From: F23-D06 sp045116675
Lineage (GTDB): Bacteria > Bacteroidota > Bacteroidia > Bacteroidales > WCHB1-69
Length of the DNA: 27,582 nt
Assembly: GCA_045116675.1 (NCBI GenBank)
Contig: JBGUMF010000106.1
Coordinates: 1 to 27,582, forward strand
Direction: 5' to 3'
The position numbers and the translations under genes are program-made. The notes under the pieces are model-generated. The model did no database searches and had not been told where the DNA came from. It worked only from the letters and a program-made list of their open reading frames with translations. This document shows positions 1-6,760 of the stretch, piece after piece (the stretch's first letter is position 1; the number at the start of each line of letters is the position of its first letter).

Positions 1-127
1 TGGCCTGACGCACGATCCGGAGATCCTGCAAGTCTTCTTGGCGTATGCCGAACTGTCGGCCTATGGCGGCCGTCAATCCGTCTTTACTGCCGACAGGAAT
101 CCGTATGTTCGATAGTTTTATTTGCAT
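1..127 (-). CDS. FAD-dependent oxidoreductase (COG2509-like), N-terminal fragment
   Basis: Only the first 42 codons lie in the window; the gene runs off the left edge. The peptide begins MQIKLSNIRIPVG and continues with a segment reading FGIRQEDLQDLRIVRQA. From memory this matches the short N-terminal domain of NAD(P)/FAD-dependent dehydrogenases of the COG2509 type, which usually read 'I-S-N-I-.-L-P' followed by '(L/I)-G-I-..-.-D-(L/I)-....-I-.R-.S-(I/L)-D-A-R-K'. The FAD-binding GxGxxG motif would lie beyond the edge and cannot be checked. The ATG overlaps the end of the upstream DHHW gene by 10 bases (ATGCAAATAA), which suggests translational coupling as the last visible gene of the rmlB operon. 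The start is well supported by this overlap; the family call is moderate because so little is visible. Confidence 0.6.
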   Translation of the reverse strand, partial: MQIKLSNIRIPVGSKDGLTAAIGRQFGIRQEDLQDLRIVRQA

Positions 128-1284
128 GAGAATTCTAACGTCTTGAAAATGTTTCGAATGTGTGGTTCGTAAATCATCAGCACCACGATATCGGGCTTTT
201 CCTGTCGGATGATATCCCAATTGGCTCCGTACTGCCAAGCATCGAATATGAAAAGCGATTCGCGGAAATAGGGGCTTACAAAAGGTACGATATTGTTGCA
301 GTAGGAGTCGCGGATGAATAGGATTTTAGGATGATTGGTTCGGTTTGTACGGAACTGTTTTTCGTATTCGTATGGATAGGCAAATCCTTCAGTAGGAGTG
401 AAATCCTGTACGGTATCCTCGGTGAGGAAAAAATCTGCAGTGTCGGTATATACCGTGAAAAATTCCCGATCTTTCTGATATTTGGGAGAATTTCCCCGTA
501 TGGATATCCAGGAGTACAGATTGCCACCTTCATGCTCGTATGGGGTGATGATGAAATCCTGCCGGATGGATGATGGCAGCTGCGGATTGTCTTTAGAAAG
601 CGTCTCCATGATTTTTTCGGCGCCATATTCTGCTCCAAGCAAATTCCAATGATTGTCATTTTTGCGATATAGCAGCGTGTCTCCCTTATGGCTCAGGAGT
701 GTGGCCTTGAGGTAGGTGAGCGGGACTTCCGGCGCACGCTCGCGCATCACCCGACAGAATTTTTCGGTGGCCGTTTCAGAGGCCCGCTGCAAATAGGATG
801 GCAGAAATTCAGGATGGATTTCATACGAGGTAGGGGCCAGGAACACGTAGTAGCGGATGCCCATCTGTTGGAGAGTGTCGTAACGTCGTGCCAGCTCATC
901 CGCTACAATGCGCATCTGCTCCTCCGTAAACTCAAGTGTCCCTTCATAGAGTTCTTTCTCCTCTTTGCCACAAAAAAGGAAATCCTCTTTACCGATGACA
1001 ACGGACGGCGTGGGAGATTGGCCGTTGAACAGGGAATACAGGAAATAAGCGTCCAAAAATTGATCCCGAAAAGGAAAATGGTCGTTGAAATAGTAATCGA
1101 ATTGAGGCGGGAATTTGTCCAAACGTGCTGGATTCAGTGATGGAAAAGAAGCCAAGGTCCTGTTCTCCCGTTGGCTTTCAGCCGCCTGGCTGCGATGGCA
1201 CACCAGATGGAAGGCAGGAAAGACCAGCATGCACACGAACAGGATGACGGTGAGGATAATATAGGGATTCTGGCGCTCTTTCAT
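118..1284 (-). CDS. DHHW / AlgJ-like SGNH-fold protein, partner of the MBOAT acyltransferase
   Basis: A 388-residue protein with an N-terminal membrane anchor (about residues 8-28) and a large extracytoplasmic part. It carries ENRTLASFP (40-48), typical of DHHW proteins, a DNHW motif with Asp210 and His212, and an RDS motif with Ser327; together these give the Ser-His-Asp layout of AlgJ/AlgX-type O-acetyltransferases. In known systems such a protein works with an MBOAT protein to acetylate an exported polysaccharide outside the inner membrane. The preceding MBOAT gene stops only 2 bases before this ATG, which supports a pair. An in-frame start 600 bases further upstream exists, but it lies wholly within the MBOAT gene in another frame, so I chose the ATG at 1284. 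The 3' end overlaps the next gene by 10 bases. The substrate glycan is unknown. Confidence 0.85.
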   Translation of the reverse strand: MKERQNPYIILTVILFVCMLVFPAFHLVCHRSQAAESQRENRTLASFPSLNPARLDKFPPQFDYYFNDHFPFRDQFLDAYFLYSLFNGQSPTPSVVIGKEDFLFCGKEEKELYEGTLEFTEEQMRIVADELARRYDTLQQMGIRYYVFLAPTSYEIHPEFLPSYLQRASETATEKFCRVMRERAPEVPLTYLKATLLSHKGDTLLYRKNDNHWNLLGAEYGAEKIMETLSKDNPQLPSSIRQDFIITPYEHEGGNLYSWISIRGNSPKYQKDREFFTVYTDTADFFLTEDTVQDFTPTEGFAYPYEYEKQFRTNRTNHPKILFIRDSYCNNIVPFVSPYFRESLFIFDAWQYGANWDIIRQEKPDIVVLMIYEPHIRNIFKTLEFSCK

Positions 1285-1286
1285 GG

Positions 1287-2720
1287 TTAGAATCGGAAAT
1301 AGATGAACGGATTGTAACTGCCTGCAATTAAAAAGCTGCTCACCGTCAGCAACAGGATGGTGATGGTAGCGATGGTACCGATTTGCTGCAGGTGCCAAAG
1401 CGGTTTGTTGCCTCTGGCGATGGCCGTCTGAAGTGCCTCGTGGCAGCGGGCGAATAGCGGGGTGCATCCGGCTACGCCCACGATGGCGAACAGGATGAAA
1501 GAGGGCTGGAGGTATTGTTGCAGGAAGAGGCCATTGCCGGAGCTGCCGGCGAAGGCGAACATCTGCCGCACATAGTGCAGGGCGTAGGTGATTCCGTCGG
1601 CACGGAAAAAGACCCAAGCGATAATCACCACCAATAGTGCGTACAGGTGTTGCACGGGTTTGAAGAGCTTGCCCAAAAGACGGTCGAAACCGATGCGCTC
1701 CAATACCATGAAGGAACCGTGCAGAAGACCCCATACGACAAAGGTCCAACTGGCGCCATGCCAGAGGCCGGTGAGGAAGAACACGATGTAGAGATTGAGG
1801 AATGTGCGCTTTTCTCCCTTTCGGTTTCCACCCAATGGGATGTAAAGATAGTCCTTGAACCAGGCCGAGAGGGTGATGTGCCAACGACGCCAGAATTCAC
1901 GGATGGAGGTGGCAAGATACGGGAAGTTGAAGTTTTCGGGGAATCGGAACCCGAACATCCGGCCTAACCCGATGGCCATATCGGAATAGCCGGCGAAGTC
2001 GTGGTAGATTTGCAACGAGTAGCAGAGCGCTCCGATCCAAAGCGCCCACCAGGGCATGGTTTCCGGTGCGCGGGCGAAGATGTTATCGGCAATAATCGCC
2101 AGCTGGTTGGCAATGAACACTTTGCGTGCTAGTCCGATGCAAAAGCGGCGGATGCCTTCGTACATGTTCTCGAAGCTGAAATCCCTGTTCGAGAGTTGCG
2201 GTTCAATCACATGATATCGTATAATAGGGCCGGCTATCAGTTGCGGGAAAAGGGCGATATAAGTGCCCAATTTGATGATGTTGGTTTGCGCCTGCACCTG
2301 ACCCCGATATACGTCCACAAGATAGGAGATGCCTTGGAAGGTGTAGAAAGAGATGCCGATGGGCAGCACTATGTTACGAAGGGTTATATGCGAGATGCCG
2401 AACACGCCGCCCAGAATGTTGAAATTGTCCACTATAAAGTTGGCGTATTTGAAGAATGCCAGTGCGGACAAATCTAAGATGACGGCTAATGCCAGCCAGA
2501 AGGTCCGCCATCGTCGTCGGGCGATGAGCAGGCCGCAAATATAGTTTACGAATATGGATACAAGAAGAATCAGCGTGTAGCTGACACCGCCCCAAGCATA
2601 AAAGAGGATGCTGGCGATGAACAGGAGTGTATTCTGATAGGACACCCGCCGACATAGTGCCAACAGGCATATAACAATGGGGAGAAATAGGAATAAGAAG
2701 GTCAGCGAGCTGAAAATCAT
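1287..2720 (-). CDS. MBOAT family O-acyltransferase (AlgI-like)
   Basis: A 477-residue polytopic membrane protein with many hydrophobic segments from the first residue on. It has the diagnostic MBOAT core: FWRRWHITLSAWFKDYLYIP (276-295, with conserved His281) and LTGLWHGASW, with the probable catalytic His321 at about the position of the catalytic histidine in AlgI. SFYTFQGISYLVDVYRG (124-140) is another hallmark. In characterised systems the protein moves an acyl (usually acetyl) group across the inner membrane for transfer to a polysaccharide or peptidoglycan. It lies 30 bases after rmlB and 2 bases before the DHHW partner, all on one strand. Its specific glycan cannot be read from sequence; the rmlB neighbour hints at a deoxysugar-containing surface polysaccharide. 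Confidence 0.93.
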   Translation of the reverse strand: MIFSSLTFLFLFLPIVICLLALCRRVSYQNTLLFIASILFYAWGGVSYTLILLVSIFVNYICGLLIARRRWRTFWLALAVILDLSALAFFKYANFIVDNFNILGGVFGISHITLRNIVLPIGISFYTFQGISYLVDVYRGQVQAQTNIIKLGTYIALFPQLIAGPIIRYHVIEPQLSNRDFSFENMYEGIRRFCIGLARKVFIANQLAIIADNIFARAPETMPWWALWIGALCYSLQIYHDFAGYSDMAIGLGRMFGFRFPENFNFPYLATSIREFWRRWHITLSAWFKDYLYIPLGGNRKGEKRTFLNLYIVFFLTGLWHGASWTFVVWGLLHGSFMVLERIGFDRLLGKLFKPVQHLYALLVVIIAWVFFRADGITYALHYVRQMFAFAGSSGNGLFLQQYLQPSFILFAIVGVAGCTPLFARCHEALQTAIARGNKPLWHLQQIGTIATITILLLTVSSFLIAGSYNPFIYFRF

Positions 2721-2750
2721 GTTCCTGCAAGGTTATGGAATCATCGCCGA

Positions 2751-3803
2751 CTATCGTCCTTCGTACATTTTCTTGTAGTAGTCCACGTAGGCTCCAGAGG
2801 TGACGTGGTTAAACCATTCCTCATTGGCCAAATACCAGTCAACAGTTTTTTCAAAACCCTCATCGAATTTCACTTTCGGCTGCCAGCCCAATTCATTCTT
2901 GATTTTGGTGGGGTCGATGGCGTAACGCAAGTCGTGGCCGGCACGGTCGGTGACGTAGGTGATGAGGTTCAGCGAGGTACCTTCCGGACGGCCCAGCTTG
3001 CGGTCCATGATCTCAATCAGTTTCTTGATGAGGTCGATGTTGCGCCACTCGTTGTTGCCACCGATGTTATAGGTGCTGCCGGGAGCGGCCTTGTGGAAGA
3101 TGAGGTCGATAGCCTCGGCATGGTCCTCCACGTAGAGCCAGTCACGCACATTGATGCCCTGACCATAGACGGGCAGCGGCTTGTTATGCTTTATGTTGTT
3201 GATGAACAGAGGAATAAGCTTCTCTGGAAACTGGTACGGACCATAGTTGTTGGAACAGTTGCTGATGACGGTCGGCATCCCGTAGGTGTCGTGGTAGGCG
3301 CGTACGAAATGGTCGGCGCTAGCCTTGGCGGCAGAGTAGGGACTGTGCGGATTGTATGGGGTGGTCTCCTGGAACGCACCCGTGGCCCCCAACGCTCCGT
3401 AAACCTCATCAGTGGAGATTTGGTAATATTTTTTGCCTTCCCAATTGCCGTTCCAGATGGTGCGGGCGGCATTTAACAGATGCACAGTGCCCAGCACGTT
3501 GGTGTGTACGAAGGTCATCGGGTCGGTGATGGATCGGTCCACGTGTGACTCGGCGGCCAGATGGATGACTCCGTCAAACTGGTACTCCTGAAACAGTTTC
3601 ATGATGAAATCCTGGTCGGCAATGTCTCCCTTGATGAAATGGTAGTTGGCCTTGCCTTCCACGTCCGCCAAATTTTCAAGGTTCCCGGCGTATGTGAGGT
3701 TGTCTAAGTTATAGATGTCGTAATCAGGATATTTGTTGACGAAAAGTCTTACAACATGGGAACCGATGAAGCCAGCGCCGCCAGTGATCAGGATTTTTTT
3801 CAT
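2751..3803 (-). CDS. rfbB: dTDP-glucose 4,6-dehydratase
   Basis: A 350-residue extended short-chain dehydrogenase. It shows the NAD-binding GGAGFIG (8-14), the catalytic TDE (131-133) that separates dTDP-glucose 4,6-dehydratases from epimerases, and the YSAAK motif (Tyr156, Lys160). It converts dTDP-glucose to dTDP-4-keto-6-deoxyglucose in the cytoplasm, the second step toward dTDP-rhamnose and other dTDP-deoxysugars. Length is normal for the family. It is the first gene of a minus-strand run with the MBOAT and DHHW genes and has its own promoter-like element at 3845-3852. The later pathway gene rmlD is about 21 kb away in this window; rmlA and rmlC are not here, so the final sugar need not be rhamnose. 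Confidence 0.97.
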   Translation of the reverse strand: MKKILITGGAGFIGSHVVRLFVNKYPDYDIYNLDNLTYAGNLENLADVEGKANYHFIKGDIADQDFIMKLFQEYQFDGVIHLAAESHVDRSITDPMTFVHTNVLGTVHLLNAARTIWNGNWEGKKYYQISTDEVYGALGATGAFQETTPYNPHSPYSAAKASADHFVRAYHDTYGMPTVISNCSNNYGPYQFPEKLIPLFINNIKHNKPLPVYGQGINVRDWLYVEDHAEAIDLIFHKAAPGSTYNIGGNNEWRNIDLIKKLIEIMDRKLGRPEGTSLNLITYVTDRAGHDLRYAIDPTKIKNELGWQPKVKFDEGFEKTVDWYLANEEWFNHVTSGAYVDYYKKMYEGR

Positions 3804-3844
3804 ATAAAAATGTTTTATTCTTTTGTGCTAAAATAAATTCGTGG

Positions 3845-3852
3845 CAAAAATA
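3845..3852 (-). promoter_or_regulatory. Putative -7 promoter element for rfbB operon
   Basis: The minus strand reads TATTTTTG followed by CC, matching the Bacteroidetes -7 consensus TAnnTTTG. It lies about 41 bases upstream of the rfbB ATG. No clear -33 TTG is found at the usual 19-21 base spacing. Confidence 0.55.
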
Positions 3853-3853
3853 C

Positions 3854-3872
3854 GAAAAAACGGGGAAACCGT
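3854..3872 (-). terminator. Weak terminator-like hairpin after the radical SAM gene
   Basis: On the minus strand a 4-bp stem (ACGG/CCGT, loop TTTCC) is followed by a run of T. It starts 11 bases after the radical SAM stop codon and abuts the rfbB promoter element. The stem is short, so this is a weak call. Confidence 0.3.
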
Positions 3873-3882
3873 AGGATGATTT

Positions 3883-4941
3883 TTAAAACTTCCAGCATCG
3901 CATGATGTTTTGGTCTTTGCCTTCCCGCAGGTGCATGGCTCCGCCCAGACATTGCCTGTAATCGTTGCATTTTGCGCAGGGACCGCATTTCATCCAGTTC
4001 CGTTCGCGCATGACTTGGAAACGGTTGTCCCACACATCCATAAGGCTGTCTTGGTAAATGTTGCCTTGGACGAACGAACGGTTGATGTTAGGGCAGGCGG
4101 AGATGTCGCCGTTGATGAGCACGGATCCGATGTTGATGCCGGCGCGGCAGAAGAAGTAGCTGTCGCGTACGCTCTCCTCGTATTGGCCGGTATAGGCTTC
4201 ACAACTGAATTTGAGGTCGATGCGGCCTTCGTGGCGCGTGTCGGCGATGAACAGGAATACGGATTCCACCTGCGCGCGGGTGAGTTGCAGTTCCTTGTCA
4301 TGGGCGGCGCGTCCGATGGGGGCAATGGTGAAAAGCCGCCAGTGGCGGATGCCATTGGCGATGAGAATCTCTTTTAGGGCTGGAAGTTCTGCCAGATTGC
4401 GTTGGTGCACGCATGTCACCACATCGTAGTTGAGTTGCGGGGCACTGGCAATGAGCTTCAACGCTCGCAGGGCCCGCCGGAAGCTCTCCGGATGCTGACG
4501 GAGCCAGTTGTGGGTGTCCTCCAGACCGTCAAGACTCACCGTTACAGAACCCATGCCCGCCGCCAAAAGCTCTTTATGGCGAGCTTCGTCGTATAACATG
4601 CCGTTAGTGACGATTCCCCATTGGAAGCCGTGCTGTCGCAGGGCTCGCCCGCACTCGGCCAAGTCTTTGCGTAACAGAGGCTCGCCGCCTGTGATGGCGA
4701 TGATTGTGGTGTTGCGCGGATAGCGTTTCTCCAAAGGCTTTATAGCGTTGAGAAAGTCACGGAAAGGCATGTCCTGGACACACGATTCAGCCTTGCAGTC
4801 GCTGCCGCAGTGCCGGCACGACAGATTGCATCTCCACGTGCATTCCCAAAAGAGATAGTTCAGTTCGTGGATTTCAGTCTCATTACGACGAAAGACCCGA
4901 AACAGCCATCTCTTGAAAGGATTTCGCCTATTCATCTTCAT
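3883..4941 (-). CDS. Radical SAM/SPASM protein of the rSAM/lipoprotein system (TIGR04133-like)
   Basis: A 352-residue radical SAM enzyme. The CxxxCxxC cluster motif is Cys38, Cys42, Cys45, preceded by a LNYLFWECTWRCNLSC context; GGEPLL (85-90) is the usual SAM-binding 'GGE' region. The C-terminal third has a SPASM-type cysteine set (FFCRAG, ISACPN, CGPCAKC, QCLGG and the final RCW), expected to hold auxiliary Fe-S clusters. From memory it resembles the NCBI family TIGR04133, radical SAM/SPASM proteins always found beside a putative lipoprotein (TIGR04134), and that partner is indeed the gene immediately upstream. The reading frames overlap by 14 bases if the first ATG is used, or 8 bases with the ATG at 4935. 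The chemistry and substrate of this pair are, to my knowledge, unknown; SPASM enzymes generally modify peptides or proteins. Confidence 0.88.
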   Translation of the reverse strand: MKMNRRNPFKRWLFRVFRRNETEIHELNYLFWECTWRCNLSCRHCGSDCKAESCVQDMPFRDFLNAIKPLEKRYPRNTTIIAITGGEPLLRKDLAECGRALRQHGFQWGIVTNGMLYDEARHKELLAAGMGSVTVSLDGLEDTHNWLRQHPESFRRALRALKLIASAPQLNYDVVTCVHQRNLAELPALKEILIANGIRHWRLFTIAPIGRAAHDKELQLTRAQVESVFLFIADTRHEGRIDLKFSCEAYTGQYEESVRDSYFFCRAGINIGSVLINGDISACPNINRSFVQGNIYQDSLMDVWDNRFQVMRERNWMKCGPCAKCNDYRQCLGGAMHLREGKDQNIMRCWKF

Positions 4942-5341
4942 GAACCCGGTTGACTGTCAGCTGGATGGGAGCATGAAGGTCTTCGTATGAGAGCGTGACG
5001 GTCTTCGGTTCGTACAGACCATGTTCTGTGCTGTCAGTATCCCAAAGAGAGGCCTGATAAGAAGGGAACTCTATAATGTACACAGGATCACTTCCGAAGG
5101 TGCCGGCGTAATCGGTCGTGTCTCGCATGTCCATCCCGTTAAGAAACCCAATGGCAATACCTTCCACGGGCTCTTGGGTCTCGGCATCTGTGACAACACC
5201 GAAAATCTGGAGCCTCTCTTCGGAAGGCGGTGGCCCGTAACATGCCTGAAAGGCGAACATCAGGGCGGTGGCGGAGAATGAACCGAACAGGAATCGGATC
5301 AGCTGTTGCCTTTTTTCTTTGATTTTCTGAATCAGTTTCAT
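4928..5341 (-). CDS. Radical SAM-associated putative lipoprotein (TIGR04134-like)
   Basis: A 137-residue protein with an unusually long basic N-region (Lys/Arg-rich, residues 2-16), a hydrophobic stretch (17-32) and a lipobox-like FQAC ending at Cys34, consistent with signal peptidase II processing. The mature part begins YGPPPSEERLQIFGVV, then resembles a small carboxypeptidase-regulatory/CNA-B-like beta domain (TDAETQEPVEGIAIGF). Its only cysteine is the lipobox cysteine, so a cysteine-based modification of the mature domain is unlikely unless at Cys34 itself. The gene overlaps the radical SAM gene and the stop of carboxynorspermidine synthase is 38 bases upstream. From memory it belongs to the lipoprotein half of the rSAM/lipoprotein system. 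Function is unknown; it may be the substrate of the enzyme or a structural partner. Confidence 0.82.
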   Translation of the reverse strand: MKLIQKIKEKRQQLIRFLFGSFSATALMFAFQACYGPPPSEERLQIFGVVTDAETQEPVEGIAIGFLNGMDMRDTTDYAGTFGSDPVYIIEFPSYQASLWDTDSTEHGLYEPKTVTLSYEDLHAPIQLTVNRVHEDE

Positions 5342-5367
5342 TGTTCTCTGTTTTTGAGCTTTCTCGG

Positions 5368-5375
5368 CAAAGATG
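5368..5375 (-). promoter_or_regulatory. Possible weak -7 element for the lipoprotein/radical SAM pair
   Basis: The minus strand reads CATCTTTG followed by CC, one base off TAnnTTTG, in the 38-base gap before the lipoprotein ATG. If used, it would partly uncouple the pair from carboxynorspermidine synthase. Confidence 0.25.
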
Positions 5376-5379
5376 CCCG

Positions 5380-6585
5380 TTATTCGTGCTTATAGACGGG
5401 TAGCGGCTGGTCGATGACCTCGTGCCACGGCAGGCCGTAGCCGCCAATCTCCTTCATGAAGGGATCCGGGTCGAACTGTTCCACGTTGAACACACCCGTG
5501 CCTTTCCAGGTGCCAGTGAGGATCATCTTGGCGCAGAGCATGGCGGGCACGCCCGTGGTGTATGAAACGGCCTGTGCGCCAATCTCCTTGAAGCACTCGG
5601 CGTGGTCGCAGTTGTTGTACACATAGTAGGTGCGCTCCTTGCCGTCTTTGATACCCTTGATCTGACAGCCGATGGAGGTCTGGCCGTGGTAGCCCTCGCC
5701 TAAAGAGGAGGGTTCCGGCAGCACGGCTTTCAGGAACTGCAGCGGCACGATGTCGATGCCTTGATATTTGATAGGCTTGATGCTGGTCATGCCGATCTCC
5801 TGCAGCACGTTGAGCACGGTGATGTATTTCTGGCCGAAGGTCATCCAGAAGCGGGCGCGCTTGATGGAGGGGTAGCTGCGCACCAGCGACTCCAGTTCCT
5901 CGTGGTAAAGAAGGTAGGATTCGCGCTCGCCGATGTTGGGGTATTCCACGGGGCGATGGATCGACATCGGGTCGATCTCCACCCACTGGCCATTTTCCCA
6001 GTACTTGCCGCGTTGGGTGATCTCGCGGATGTTGATTTCGGGATTGAAATTAGTGGCGAAAGCCTTGCCGTGGTCGCCGGCGTTGCAGTCCACGATGTCA
6101 AGGTAGTGGATTTCATCGAAATAGTGCTTGGCAGCGTAGGCGGTGTAGATGCTGGTCACGCCGGGGTCGAAGCCGCAGCCGAGGAGGGCCATGATGCCGG
6201 CCTCTTTGAAGCGGTCCTGGTAGGCCCACTGCCAGCTGTACTCGAACTTGGCCTTATCGCGCGGCTCATAGTTGGCGGTGTCCATATAGTTGGTCTTGGT
6301 GGCCAGACAGGCGTCCATGAGCGGGAGGTCCTGGTAGGGCAGGGCCACGTTGATGAGCAGGTCGGGCTTGTAGCTGTTGATGAGCTGGATGGTCTCCTCC
6401 ACATTGTCGGCATCCACCTGGGCGGTCTGGATGCGGTTGCCGCCGATTTCCGCCGCAATCTTGTCGCATTTGGACTTGGTGCGGGAAGCCAGCATGATGT
6501 CGGTGAAGACTTCCGGAACGGAAGCGCATTTGTGGGCTACTACGGCTCCAACGCCGCCGGCCCCGATGATGAGAACTTTTGCCAT
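5380..6585 (-). CDS. Carboxynorspermidine synthase (saccharopine dehydrogenase family)
   Basis: A 401-residue protein with an N-terminal Rossmann motif IIGAGGVGAVVAHKCA (6-21, GxGGxG) and the saccharopine-dehydrogenase core, including LLGCGFDPGVTSIY and a long C-terminal region with HGQTSIGCQIKG and TTGVPAMLCAKMI. These are hallmarks of the carboxynorspermidine dehydrogenase branch. The enzyme condenses L-aspartate semialdehyde with a diamine (putrescine or 1,3-diaminopropane) using NADPH to form carboxyspermidine or carboxynorspermidine, in the cytoplasm. The decarboxylase partner nspC is not in this window. The gene has a clear -7 promoter element at 6630-6637 and is followed after 38 bases by the lipoprotein gene. 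The alternative, a lysine-pathway saccharopine dehydrogenase, fits less well. Confidence 0.9.
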   Translation of the reverse strand: MAKVLIIGAGGVGAVVAHKCASVPEVFTDIMLASRTKSKCDKIAAEIGGNRIQTAQVDADNVEETIQLINSYKPDLLINVALPYQDLPLMDACLATKTNYMDTANYEPRDKAKFEYSWQWAYQDRFKEAGIMALLGCGFDPGVTSIYTAYAAKHYFDEIHYLDIVDCNAGDHGKAFATNFNPEINIREITQRGKYWENGQWVEIDPMSIHRPVEYPNIGERESYLLYHEELESLVRSYPSIKRARFWMTFGQKYITVLNVLQEIGMTSIKPIKYQGIDIVPLQFLKAVLPEPSSLGEGYHGQTSIGCQIKGIKDGKERTYYVYNNCDHAECFKEIGAQAVSYTTGVPAMLCAKMILTGTWKGTGVFNVEQFDPDPFMKEIGGYGLPWHEVIDQPLPVYKHE

Positions 6586-6629
6586 GATATGTCGTTTTTT
6601 GTGTTTTTAATAGAATCTCAAATGAGCCG

Positions 6630-6637
6630 CAAAGATA
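6630..6637 (-). promoter_or_regulatory. Putative -7 promoter element for carboxynorspermidine synthase
   Basis: The minus strand reads TATCTTTG followed by C, an exact TAnnTTTG match, about 44 bases before the ATG. It faces away from the T9SS gene promoter at 6685-6692 on the other strand. Confidence 0.6.
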
Positions 6638-6684
6638 ATAAATAATTCTGCACCCCGCATGTTCGTACGTTGCGGAATGTTTTA

Positions 6685-6692
6685 TATCTTTG
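6685..6692 (+). promoter_or_regulatory. Putative -7 promoter element for the T9SS cargo gene
   Basis: TATCTTTG followed by CA, an exact TAnnTTTG match, 68 bases before the chosen ATG at 6761. A weak -33-like TTC lies about 20 bases upstream. An ATG at 6710 is only about 17 bases downstream of this element, which supports translation starting later, at 6761. Confidence 0.55.
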
Positions 6693-6760
6693 CACCTGAA
6701 AAACGATAAATGTTTCAGGTGTGCTTTGTCTTGCCTGATGATAAACCAAATATTAAAAAA

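Noticed and set aside
1285..1884. An N-terminal extension of 200 residues on the DHHW gene
   Set aside because: It lies fully inside the MBOAT gene on the same strand in another frame and reads as low-complexity Pro/Arg/His-rich sequence. The ATG at 1284, 2 bases after the MBOAT stop, starts a proper membrane anchor.
2805..3476. 223-codon open frame on the plus strand
   Set aside because: It is antisense to rfbB with no recognisable motif.
5761..6645. 294-codon open frame on the plus strand
   Set aside because: It is antisense to carboxynorspermidine synthase, has no signal or motif, and runs through that gene's promoter.
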